Assembly (NCBI GenBank): GCA_036345935.2
Contig: JADWOT020000001.1
Location: forward strand, 23,369,187-23,433,186
Direction of reading: 5' to 3'
From: Taenia hydatigena
Taxonomy: Eukaryota > Platyhelminthes > Cestoda > Cyclophyllidea > Taeniidae
Length of the DNA stretch: 64,000 nucleotides
Shown one piece after another: positions 8,350 to 20,428 of this stretch (within the stretch, counting starts at the first letter, position 1; each line of letters begins with the position of its first letter). The notes below the pieces were generated by a model that did not search any database, was not told the origin of the DNA, and saw only the letters and a list, made by a program, of their open reading frames with translations. The position numbers and the translations under genes are program-made.

Positions 8350-11340
8350 TAATCATGCGACAGATCTACCTGCTTACTTGGTGCCACTGCTGGTAGTTCA
8401 GCAGTAACATCGCCACCATTACATTTGCTCCTACTTGTGGCATTCAGATTGAAAACCTTACTCTCGAGATTTGCATAAAGAGGCACAACCATCTGTTATT
8501 GTCTTCGGGCAGAAGCCGTGCAAATCTAGTTTGGTTAGTGGCAACTTCTTTAGTGCCAAGGCGGGTGTCAGTGCAAGTTCTGATGACTTTCTTGGAATTC
8601 TGTGACATGCTCTCAATAGGTCATGGTATCTGTGCACCATTGCAATTTCATGCGATTGTACTGACGTCGTCATCGCAGGGCAATTTATTCCCGTGCCTTT
8701 GCTGGACTCCTTGCCGATCTCACAAACAGCACAATTGTCAAGCCATCTGCAATTGCCTAATGCCTGTTACATGGGGAGAGGTAACTCGCGTATCTGCATT
8801 GCCACTGCTTTGGCCTAGAGGCGAGTACTATTGAATCCACATGTCCTCATTCTGCTGCAAGATAAATAAAGCTGTCTTCTATTGCAGAGAAATTGGTTGC
8901 TCTCTCGTCAGTTTAATTAATAGATTTCGCTGCATAATTAAATACACGGGCATCGCATTTCCCCGGGTAATAGTTTGCGCATACCATATAGTATTTCTTG
9001 TGCTGTTTCCTTTAACTCTCTGTTTTGGCAAAGGAGCTATTTAAGTGATCTGCCACAATCCACTCGTCAAATGGGCTAATCTTTGCGCCAAGCCAGTAGT
9101 ACTAAGTCGTCTTGCTTGACGAACGTAACCAGTCTGCCCCAGAAATATGCCTTCTTCCATCTTTCATGATGCCTCGGCACACTACACTTCTACCTACTGC
9201 TATGTACCACCTCCTCAACGATCAGGATCAGTAGTGGCAAAGTTATGGCAAGCCCTCATGGTTTGCATGAGTGCTTTTTGTTTTAGCAATAAGGACTAAT
9301 TAGAGTGCAGTCAGTAGTGCGCCAACTGTGCATCTTAATGCTGATTGTTTGGACAGGCTCCTGGAAGGCTTTTTACTATTTGCCCCGCCGTATTAGTACA
9401 CAGGATGGGCCAACTAAAATCTTGCACCACTGCATTCTGTGAGACACTTTCACTCTGGCACCACCGATTCCTACCCCTAATCCTTGGGTGGTATCCAGCG
9501 TCAGCAGTTGCTTTTTTAGCATAAAAGATCTAAAGTGACTGCCGGTTCTCCTTCCTCCATGCATTCACATGACGAGAATCAAACATAAGATGTCCTACTC
9601 GTTGTTCGCACAGAGTCGTATGTTGACTACAGTCAATTTGTCACAGCACACTTGATGCCAATTCCCATTGTTTCACATCAATTGAGAGCACTAGCTTTGC
9701 CCATTCGATTCGAAAAATGCTGAAATTGAAGTGAGAGTGGAATCAGTGTATGCTGTGCCATGGAAGCACCGTCTGTGTTTGTGTTCATCTGGATAACGAC
9801 AGCACTTCTTATTCTCTATGCACCAGTTCAATCGTAAAAATACTACTTACACAACTTTAATAGAAAAAGCACTTTGTTTTATAGAAATATATTACTTTCA
9901 CTAATACGCAATGCATCATAGAATAATGGTGGAAGCCTTTTAATTTTCAGGCATTATTGAAAGAGAAGTGCAGTGACACACTGTTACGCATTCATCGTTG
10001 CACGATTATGGTAAAAGACGATGGATGGAATGGAAGGAAGAGTGGAATAGATGGAAGTGGAGACGAGATTGGAATGCACTTGCGATGTTTCACTCGAAGG
10101 CTGATATGAGGGCCTGAAGTTCACTCTCAGTTCTGTCCTACGGTTCACTAATTATCGCAATTTAAAGAGTTAGTTGAGAAAGAAAAGAACTACATTTTAC
10201 ATTGACCTCAGGATAAATGGCTGCCTTTGCTTGTACAGATATGTCCAACTTTGTCCTCCTGATTTTCACTTTGTTTATAAATCGAAATATGGAACTCAAT
10301 GGTCAGAACAATGAGGTGTTCGACTAACTGGAAAAATGCCTCTGAATATCAATTCCATAGCTGGGGCCCACTGTAAGTAATGCGAAAAACACTGCCATTG
10401 AATTTCTATCCTAGGCAATGCTTGGACGCTTTATTAGAGGGGCAATAAGTAAAGTGTGAAAACTCACCAGATTGAGAGGAGTTAATGCCAACCCCGTCAC
10501 ATCGATGCAAATGCCGAGGCTGTAGGTTATGCGTCCACTGAACAGAGTCTCGTAAAATGAAAAGGACCAAGGGCGATTGAGGCATTTTAATAGATTTTAC
10601 ATGGATTGATTGTTTTACACCTTACAGTAGGCATTGCTGGCACGCACGTGAGCATTTTACGAAACAAGGAAGACTACCGGCAGTAGCGCCCTTTAATTGC
10701 GTCAGAACATAGTAAAAAAACATGCTACAGTGAAGAAAAACGTGCCCATCAAAGTGGCGCCATGTGCACGATCAACGAGCGTAGGCGACAAACCGCTTCA
10801 CGTGTTTTAAATGTAGGCCGTATTTCACAATTTTGCTTCATCTCTACAAAACAACCGATATTTGCGAAGTCACATTAGTTTCTGAAAAATCTGTTGTAAG
10901 AAATGGAAATAAGAGGTTGTCAACTGGTAGTTCAAATATAACACAGGAATTAAGACTGCGTTGTCTAATGGCTGACAGGCACCTCGTACCTAATATCCAC
11001 AAGTACTTTCATGTAGGCAAACACTAAGTCAGGAATAAGGGAAATTCTGGCTGGATTTTGTCATGAGATGTTGAGTTACCTATGCGCCTGTGCATTTTAG
11101 ATTAGATTTTGTTAAGCAAATATGCGGCGCCGATGTAAAGTCTGCAGGTACTAACGTGCTGTTTAAATAGCAGATATAATTACTGGGAACATTTGGGCCA
11201 AAACCGATTGCCTTGTCATGGTACCTGTCAGATTGGTAGGTGCCAATGTATCTATTTCAAATTGAAATCATGAGGTCACCAAAGGTTGTCACCAATTTAC
11301 CTTCATTAAACTCATAATGAGAAGATGTGAGTGAGTAAGA
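8350..11340. other. No supported gene; faint traces of another prominin-like copy
   Basis: Three weak similarities to the cluster are visible. About 8507-8572 matches 1621-1685 (intron 3 side of copy A). About 9245-9320 matches 1484-1553 (start of exon 4 in copy A). About 10490-10560 matches 20240-20300 (3' flank of gene C, ending in ATGCGTCCACTGAACAGAG / ATGCGCATCCACTCAACAGAG). None keeps an open frame. A GGAATGGAAGG-like purine run lies at 10020-10075. Nothing else is recognised. Confidence 0.35.
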
Positions 11341-11439
11341 CTACTTGGACCCTACAACCACTTTCTCATCCGTAGGTTTACTAACAATAAAATACGATCT
11401 TAACAACCGAATTGCGTGGGCAAGATGCAAATGTGGATA

Positions 11440-12482
11440 AAGTCTATCCCTTTCAGAGAATGCTATCATGTGCTGTGGAAGTTTCCTGAATATTGTACAG
11501 CAGTCACGTGCATAAATGCACTTAAGAGCCCCTCCATTTCCATCTGTGGGAATTTTGCTACTCCACGAAACAATCAAAGGTAAAAGTAAGTTTCAAGCTT
11601 CGCGGTATTAGTGATAGTCATCCACGTTGAAGACTCGCAATCTTCTGTGCGTCCATAATGTATCCTTCGATCACAACTGTAAAGACATCAACACTGAGAC
11701 GTACCCACGTAACTTGACTACTTCATTCCGAAGTGAAGAATATTTGTAGCAGCAATCACGTACCCTTCTATTTTCAAGCTTAGTATTGCAATTAAGTGGC
11801 TTTTCTTACTGCAAAACAAACCGATATTTATTACCCACATTTCAACGCCAAACAACTCGCACTTCTGCTTTGCCCTCCTATAAAAACCTGTCTAATATGC
11901 CATGCATGTCACTTGTCATTAATCAATTACGCGCATTTTTATGTTTTCTTCCACATTTTTTATTTAGCTTTGGAATTTGACATCTACGTGAAAGCTTGTA
12001 AGGAAGAGAGCTTGGACCCTGAAAAGGATATTGTGGAGGCATGCGCGGTTTCAGCTTGTGCAAGGAACTTCCAATTGTTATTGAACCTGCCATGCAACTG
12101 GAGAGCCTGTTTCACATTGCCTAATTTTAGGGATAGTTTTTCGTAAAATTGGTTTTAGGTATAATCCTCAGGCTTGTGGCAAGCAGAAAACTTCATGGCA
12201 CTACTTAACACCAGAATATCTCATCATGGACTTGCATAATACAGTGATTCTCACAATAACTGGTCGTACCTTAATTCATAACGAACGGTACTACTCTAAA
12301 AGTGACTAGTTTTTGATGACTAATTGCAGTGAATAGAAAAGAAATTCATACAATTAAAAGTCGCAGTTGAAAAGCGGGTAGCTTTTAGTCGAATTCAGAC
12401 ACCTTTACAAACATTAAAAAGTTAATCAGCTAAAGCAGTCCCCTACTCATTGCCATTTTTCGCCATCACTTTGTTAGTAGTG
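11440..12482 (+). repeat. 3' flank of gene B, duplicated at 5.95-7.0 kb
   Basis: This is the downstream region of gene B (minus strand), colinear with the block at 5950-7005. It holds no open frame shared with its duplicate. An AATAAA (minus strand, rc at about 11959-11964) lies some 520 nt after the gene B stop and is a possible but distant poly(A) signal. Confidence 0.6.
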
Positions 12483-15400
12483 CTATTTCAGAAGCACATC
12501 GCTTCGGTATTCGGAAATGAGGTCGTCGTCATTGTCGCCTTTGCCAATATCACTGAGCATGCGAACCTGAAGGGCCTGGAAGAAGGCGAGGTTGAAGAGG
12601 CCAAGGTAGAGGAAAGTGAGGAAGAGGACGTTGAGTGCAAGGACGTAGGAGAGACCGATGAGGAGACGCACTCCACCCGCCTCACCACAAGTCACGCCTA
12701 TGGCCGCGCTGTACGCCGCGTGCGCCTCCTCACACGGAAACAGACTCGTAGTTAGATTTGTGAAAGTCTTCTCTCCATCCGACTTCAGGTAGTCTGTCAG
12801 ATTACTGGCCAAGTTGTCGTATTCCTGTCCTACTTCTTTTGTCAATTTGGTCTCTTCTGCCGCCTGAATTGCGATTGAGCATTGAGGAAGTGGCATTAAC
12901 AGGGAGAGAAAACACACGTAGGTACATGGGGATGCCTTCAAAGAAACTTACATCAGCAAACTGGTTGCAATTTACGAAATGTCGTATTGGGTTGCAGTGT
13001 GAATGCCAATACTTCCGTTTTTGGAGAAGAGCATAACGAATGGGAGGATTTTGCATCTACCTACCAACTGCCACTGTCTTTGGGGAAACCCAATAGTTAC
13101 AGTAAATATTGAATAAGGAGGGTTAGGTTCCACTTTTTGAAAGCAGTAATTTTATAAATGACAAGAAAATAAAAGCTATTTAGGGTTTAGGGCAACAATT
13201 TTTCGAGTGAATTGTGGTGTAAACTTACATCTCGTGATGCATTGAGTGCGTTGATTAGTTCATCTAGAGGACCCAGTATCTCCCACTTTTTAGAGTTTAC
13301 ATCTTGGAGAGTTTGATGAACTTTCTCCAAGCCCGATTTGATCTTTCGCATTGACTCAATAGCTTGTGCAAGATCCTCATTCGGCTTTGAGAAATTCACC
13401 TTTGTGAAATTTTCATAAGCACTAAGATTTTTGACGTCATCGAGTATTTTCTCGAACGATGAAGTGACCATATTGGCAGGATTTGTGTCATTTATTAAGT
13501 CCTAGAGGAAATAGTGGTGAAAGACAGAAGGACCAAATAAGATATCTAAGCTTCTCACGCACAATAATTACTTGAATAAATTTGACAGTGTACCAAGAGA
13601 GACTGCCCCAATCTTAACTGTCGATTGAACCCATTTTAGCATAATTTATTTAAGGTATAGTATAGCATTCTGAAAACGTTAGAGAAGGCAAAATGCTAGA
13701 TGCTTGGTAAACAGTAAACTCACGGTTAATGTGAGATTGGCGATTGTTTTATTTAGCTGACTTCTCGCTTCTTCTACTTCTGTTCCACTGGGCAGTAATC
13801 CCGAAATGTTAAGGCTCCTTATTTGTTCTATGACAGTTCTAGAAAGGGGAAAACTGATGGTTAATTAAGCATGGTTTGGCGTCTCTCCTGCCATATCGAG
13901 GATCTCAGGTTGTCTATACATTTCCTCTGACCACTACTGAACATTTACGATGACATTGCACTTGTAAAAGTATATGCGGATGACAAGGCGCAATGACTTC
14001 CAAAAGCCCTTTTTCCGTTTCAAATACGAATTAGATATCTTGCCTCCTTTCCAGTACTAGGTGGTACAACATAAATCAATCCCAACATGGCACAGAGATA
14101 CATGGAGTCTGACATTTAAGAAGGAAAGCAAAAGCATACTCTCTCCCTCGTTCAATGGCTTGTGTTAAATCTGAATTGTCGACAAGTTTGGACACATTAA
14201 CCAAGTTGCGGTAACCCAGTGCGGAAAGAAGACCAACTGGATGCTGACTGGCTTCACTGCTGCAGGTCTGTGTCAGAGCAAGAAGGATGTTCCTTGGAGG
14301 AGGCGTGTTGAGGAAATCGGCACTTCTACCAACAGCATCACTGATCAGTGACTTCCAGTGCCGTTTCACGTAACCGTTGACAACGAAGTCCGACATTCTG
14401 ACAGCACTTGCCCGTTCCACGTATATGCATCCCTCACCTGCATCGTAACACACCAATGAACTCATTCACGTCTTGCATCTCTCTTCCCTCCTTAAACTCA
14501 ATTTCCATGTCGTTTATCGGTTCACATCCTACACTATTTAAGGCAGTGATAGGTTTAAATGGTGAGCCTAAGTATATTTTCTGTGAGTTAAAAAAGAAGA
14601 TGGAATATGCTGCACAAAATAAGTCTCGCAACTGACTGGATATTGTGGTCAGCACGAAAAGGAGGACAGCAATGATGGCAGCGAAGATGAGCAACAATGG
14701 AATGAAGAGTGCTGAACAGCAGCACACCGCGCCTTTGCCACACACAACTTCATCCCACTTCCCCTTTCTCGAACCTACAACCAATTAAATCCATTAGGAT
14801 GTCAAAACAGTTGGGGAGAGTACAAGTCCTTTGACGATAAGAAGAGAAACGAACCAATGGAAACGGTGTTGGGATGAGCAAAGAGACGGTCGTGAATGGC
14901 TCGGTAAACGAGGAGCGTTGCAATGATTGCTGCGACTATCAACATGACCATGAACACTCCGCCCACAATAAAGAAGCCGACTCTAATATGGCGGACATAA
15001 TTGGAGAGCTGGGTCTCCACTGTGTCCACTGTGTCATTGAGTTGTTTCAGTAAATTGTCTGCATGGGACTGGGCGCCATCCCAGAACGACTCAACCTGCT
15101 CCATTATGCGTGTTAAATTGAGTTCAGCTTCGAGGGAATCGAGAACGTCCTTTGTTGAGTTTCGGACTTTGTTAATGCTGTCTCGAATTTCGTTCAGTGG
15201 ATTTGATAAGTCTCCAATGGTCTGATTCAATCTCTCGAGGTAAGGCTTTATCACTGTCGCGTTTAATTTGGTTGATGGAATCGGAGAGGTCATATTTGCG
15301 ATGGTTGCCTTTAGAAACGGAAACAAAGTTTTGTATTAGTTTAGAAATAAATCAAAATGAAATAGTATTGAAATTGTATTGCTTGACAACACGGTAATTA

Positions 15401-17631
15401 TCAACCTCTGTATCATTTGCCTTCCGAAGTGTTATATGCATCATAATTGTTTCTTGTGTTAATCAACACGCAGTCAAAAGATCCCATTGGGGTAAATAAC
15501 GCCCTTTTGAAGACATGCGACTTATTGCTTGTACTTAGTTAAATAACTAGCACACGGATTGCTCTAACCATGCTAATGGATAATAAACTCACATTCAGCG
15601 TTTTGCATGGATCCCAATGACTGCAGTTACTGACATTTCCAAGAGCTTGAGCGTATTCAGTGCGAAGAGTGGCCAGTTTTGCTTCCAGAGATGCGGTTTC
15701 ATTTTGGAGCAGAGTGACATTCCCGTAGACATCAAACGCAGAGATGAGTAAATTTTGCATAACTTCAACAATCTCTTCACCAAGTCGCAGTGCATTTTGC
15801 ACTCCCAAGTATGTTAGCAACCGATCAATTGCATCCATGACTTCCGTATGCAATTCCGCCTAAAGGCAAGCAGGAGGTTGACAAGATGGGGTAAAAGTCT
15901 TTCATGACGCCTTAAATGCATTTCGTGACTAAGTTCATTTACTCGTTTTGAATTTGCTTGGCTCTATTCCTTTGTAGGTGTGGCAATGCTACATGTCGTG
16001 GTTTCGCCATTGCTCCTCTGCTGGGCAGCATAACCTAACCATGCCAGTAGTCTCTCAGACCAACTCTAAATTGGCAGAACACTTTCTTTTCTAGTATCAT
16101 GACTTAGGAAGAACTTGGAAAGTCACAATGTGTTACAGCCACATGGACTTGGAATCTCATCAAGGCTTGGCACAAACCCACTGATAAACAGAGCGCATTA
16201 CTCTCCACTAGTTATTTTCCTCCGCTCTTTGGCCTAACTTAACACAAATGTGCTATTCACACTAAAAATTACAGCTAAACAATTGCAGTACAAAAATAAT
16301 CAAATGGATTGGCTGTGAAACAAAATTTGAATAAAAGCGACTTTTTTTCAATGACTGATTTCCAGTATCACTGAAGACTTATCAATGGATAAATTTCATT
16401 GCACATATGGACCCGCGAGAGAAGTGAGTGTTATGGATGGAGAAGAGATGGGAAATATACAGGCTTCTACTAGAACCTCTACTTTTCTCACTTACATAAG
16501 TCCGATCGACAAAATCGTACAGCGTCGTGTTGGTGAGGACACGACCCTCAGTGATCCCGTTGCTGACAAAAGATGATGCATGCAATATTGTGGCGTTCAG
16601 TCCATCGGGGAGAGAGACAGGAGTTTGGTTGCCCACCGATGGCTGTGCATTTGTCTCCAGGTAGGAGACAACTAGCCCTGTGCAGCTGAAGTACACGATG
16701 AGGAGGATGATGGAGACTGTCAGGAAGACCAGCGCCAATATAAGTACCACGATGTAGACGATGCGGAGGATGAGCTGCTTATTGGTGAAGTTGGAGCGCA
16801 GCACTGTCATTTGCAGTGCATTCAATGAACCATGCAGCTTTAGAGTAAGTAAGATGCAGTCTTTAATGTTGCTGTTGGGAGCAGCTTTTTGTTATCATGA
16901 AATTGAAATGATTCTGTAAGTATGGGGTGACCTTCGACTCAACAGCAGATAACAAACCACGGGATTTCATTCTGTGCAAAAGAAAACTATTGTGGCACCA
17001 CTAGTCTAATAGCTAGTTTCAATCCGCATCAAAAAATTCAGCAAAACAGTTTTCGGTGCGAGCGTTAGCTAAAAGTTGAATTAAAGTACAATTGAGTTTC
17101 TTTGATGTTTGAGGAGACTCAACAACAATTTCATGACCCTCGTGATTGTGATTCTGTTGTGTGTACATAGACTGATGAACCAATGCATGTGATGTCGTAA
17201 AGGAGGTCATCCACCTACCGACAACATCAATAACTCACATCTCTCTTCTTGTAGCAACAGCAGCAGCTGTTGACAACCTGGATTAAGATAATGAGCACAA
17301 TGGAGAGTAGAAAAGTGAAGACAGTGATCCAAAAGATGTCTGGCCCACGATTGGGATTGGCGTGGGCTTTGTCGACCGCCGCCTGACCCCCACCCAATGA
17401 CTCGGGTATAACTTGGAGAATGGGTAGTGGTAGGGGCCGTAATAAGAGCATTTTCCTGAAGAAGTCGACAACAGATTCATCCACTTTGTTGATTAACTCG
17501 AACTCGAGGTCATATCCCGTGGAAGGCCAAACGATACGGAAGAATACATTAAGAAGGCCTCCATTCTCTGTTCGGATGACCCACGTCATTATAGCTGCTA
17601 CGGTGGCAAGCAATGAGAAGTGAAGTCCCAT
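12483..17631 (-). CDS. Prominin-like five-pass membrane glycoprotein, gene B
   Basis: Nine coding exons: 17239-17631, 16496-16837, 15593-15859, 14855-15308, 14637-14774, 14140-14437, 13724-13838, 13229-13501 and 12483-12863. They join in phase to 887 codons including TAG. Prominins are cholesterol-binding proteins of membrane protrusions, so a plasma-membrane role is inferred. The layout is prominin-like. There is a hydrophobic N-terminus (1-19), TM1 (about 99-121) followed by a cytoplasmic CCCC cluster (123-126), TM2 (about 154-182), and a large loop with amphipathic, N-glycosylation-rich helices. TM3 (443-468), VCGK then CCC before TM4 (505-530), a second large loop, TM5 (825-850) and an acidic tail complete it. 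Length fits the family (human about 865). The start is the first ATG after the 5' acceptor at 17649. The exon 4 donor is unusual (G then GTTCGT). Introns are 80-636 nt. The family call rests on topology and Cys pattern, since primary identity to vertebrate prominins is low. Confidence 0.82.
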
Positions 17632-17726
17632 AACTCGAAGATTTCTTCCTAGAAATAGAGGTTAATAAGATGAGACCATAATGCAACAGGCACACAACCG
17701 TGAATACACAATCTGTAACCACAAAC

Positions 17727-17749
17727 CTACAGGACTGCAAGGCGTTGAT
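17727..17749 (-). other. Putative non-coding first exon of gene B
   Basis: A short 5' untranslated exon is proposed between the expected start site (about 25-30 nt below the TATA box at 17774-17782) and a donor-like GTTTGT at 17721-17726. It would splice to the acceptor TTTCTAG ending at 17649. An ATG at 17759-17761 lies at or just above the expected start site and is out of frame with the protein, so it is unlikely to be used. Confidence 0.4.
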
Positions 17750-17773
17750 GGAAGGCACCATAGATCGTCTCTC

Positions 17774-17830
17774 TTATATATAGGGAAGATCCAACAGAGC
17801 CACGAATGTGGGTTGGAGTGCTCTCATTGG
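17774..17830 (-). promoter_or_regulatory. CCAAT and TATA core promoter of gene B
   Basis: On the minus strand, an inverted ATTGG (CCAAT in AACCAATGAGAGC, rc of 17826-17830) is followed about 45 nt later by TATATATAAG (17774-17782). The start codon at 17631 is about 140 nt downstream, across a small proposed 5' intron. The same CCAAT context occurs upstream of gene C. Confidence 0.6.
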
Positions 17831-17949
17831 TTGGTGAGCATCACAAGTGAAAACTCACGCCAATCTCCCACACAACCTCATCCACCAAACCACTCAGCTC
17901 CCAGTAAGTGGGAAAGAACCTTTGCAGGAGAAAAGACAGATTGATGACT

Positions 17950-20316
17950 AAATTGATAAGTGGAATAATAGCTGTTATAAAAAGGGCTTTTTGGATTGCT
18001 CATTCTATTTTGCATTGTTATTAAGTGAATGAACAGTGTATTGAAGAGGGCAGCACCTTGCTCCACTTTGGAAACATTAAGCAAGCTATTTCCTGAGTAA
18101 TGTGGTAAAAATGTCGCAAAAATCAAATTTTATTCCTCACACATCCTTCTGGTATTATTTTTGTTGAAAAAAATGACTTTACATATGGGCTATTTGAACA
18201 AACGCATAACAAAATCTTTCCATTTAATTCTCGATTTGTGACCAAATACTCGCCTGGTTGTCACAAGGTGGTTGTCAGCCATTTGACAATGCAGTGTCTC
18301 ATTTTCAGCATTATCTTCAAACTATCAATTGGGAAACCATTATTTACATTTTTCACAACACCTTTCTCCAAAAATGATGTACCTTGGCAAAGGTCGGCTG
18401 ATTCTTATAGGTGAAGCAAAGTTGTGAAATGCAGCCCACCTTAAAACACACGATGAGGCGAATTGTCGCCCACGCTCAATGAAAGTGCGCATGGCGCCAC
18501 TTTGATGGGCATGTTTATCCTACCAGAAAGTTCATTTCTGTCATATTCTGGGGCACCTCAAGGGTGGCACTCTTCTTCAAAGCAAATCAAATTGTTAGAC
18601 ACAGGCAAGCCTGTCATCAAATTCAGACTCAGCACTTTATCTGCTCGACGCTGATGTGGGTAAAGTGAACTAGATGGGCCCCGCATTCCAAAACATCTCA
18701 ATCTCTAGTTAACTAGGTTAAGATGTTGGGAATCTCTATGATTAGGCAAGTAAAACTAAATCAGTTTACTAAAGCGGCACTTTGTTTTGAGGAAGCGGAA
18801 AATTGCTTTCAGCTGGGGTAATGTATGAGCGCCAAAAAGAATTTAACTACATTTTATTATTCTGAATGCATTTAGCACTGAATCCACTTAAATGCGGCGC
18901 CTCAAGCCTTTCTAATGTGTGATACAAAATACAATGCTATGAAAGATTGCGTATTGCTGATCCACAGTAGAGCGTGGAAATATCAACATGGCTCGGAGGT
19001 CAGTCCGTCCGGCTGATGCGTTCGCTACGTAACTACGCTATAAATTATTCTTTAAGCCCAGATTCATGAAGTAAGTTTAATTGTTTTCCAAAAAATGCAG
19101 TTTTACATTCACATCGTCTCCTAAGTACTTGCATCCATCGTGGCGGTACAGTACTGAGGAGTAGAGCTTCAGTGTCAGCGGATATGACCAAGCGTTGAAA
19201 CTGAATTTGTTATAAACTAGGCTTGGTCGTCGTTATTTGTAAAAATGCAAATGTTTTGTCAGATTACTAGTGGTCTACTCTGCTTTATGTATTTCTCTTG
19301 TAGATGGTAGTAGGAAACCTCATCGCCTCTCCACCAATGTGCAAGCGCTCAGTCTTTTGTCCCAGTGAATACTTTTTTGATGTCGCCTCATGCTTAGCCT
19401 TATATCGTCAAGAAAATCCCCTTTTGTGTTTTCTAAATCATTGAAATTCCTTCTACCCCGCTTTAATTCATTTGCTTCTTTCTGGTGCTTTGAGAGCATT
19501 CAAACGGCAATCTCTGTCACTCACCTCACTCTGTACTGATCGTGGGTGGGAGTTTAGTCACGCGACAACGTGGGATTAACCCTTCTGTTTTTTTCTGTAC
19601 AATGAAAATTTAACAGCCAAATCATTTGATCGAATAGGAATCACCGATTTGAATCACTACTTAAATAACACAAGCAGTCAATCAACCAATGTGCACGCAA
19701 TGTTTGCTTTATAAAATTGGTCAGCTTTTTGGAAGCGCAAATGGGTGGTCATTTAGCGTACTAGCCATCGTGGCTTCGCGTAATACATGTCTCACGGTGA
19801 TGGAGGATTTAGCAAGTGAAAAATGACTGTTTGACTCACACTTAGTCCCCCCTTCGGCACCAAATCGAAACGTTTTTGTGGTCGTCTATCCAGTTGCGCC
19901 GCTTCTTGACATGAGTACTTATGAAGGCAAATGATGTACTTGCAGAATGGATGCTAAAGCCACAGAGTGTCATCCTCATCCTTTGAATATGATTAATGAC
20001 ACATATTTACTCCAGTCGACAACATTCCTTACTGATTTGGACCTAGTCAAAAAAATAGTAACAACTAAACAAATGACGAGCTCAGTTTCGTGCTGCTACT
20101 ATTGCATGGGTGGTAGACATACACTGAATTTAAGCAGGGAATGCACCATTTAGGGGTAAAAGACAGTCCTTTTGGGTAAAACTCTCCAAAAAGACATCTT
20201 CACGGTAGAGACGCAGATATTATGTTACTCGCAATACTTCATTCGGGACGACAATGCATTTGCCGCCAGCAATAATGCGCATCCACTCAACAGAGCCTAG
20301 AAGTTAACTGTATTAA
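17950..20316. other. Intergenic region between genes B and C; no gene seen
   Basis: Only short frames are present. A segment at about 18258-18350 (containing GGTTGTCAGCCATTTG, then AGCATTATCTT) is about 70-75% alike to 2905-2960, the sequence that overwrites exon 2 of copy A. Near 20240-20300 is a segment also found at 10490-10560. No promoter or RNA gene is recognised. Confidence 0.4.
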
Positions 20317-20322
20317 TTTATT
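20317..20322 (-). terminator. Poly(A) signal AATAAA of gene C
   Basis: The minus-strand AATAAA lies about 107 nt downstream of the gene C stop codon, a typical distance for an animal 3' untranslated region. Confidence 0.5.
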
Positions 20323-20428
20323 GCAAAAAAGGACTGTTTCATAAATATTGCGTCATAACGCATGCTTGACTACATTAAGAAGAAATGCATGCAATGAAGT
20401 TGTTTTTGAATATTTTAAAACGTAACTT

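Noticed and set aside
12450..12755. 101-codon plus-strand frame rich in Glu
   Set aside because: It is antisense to gene B exon 9, a shadow of the acidic and hydrophobic coding sequence on the minus strand.
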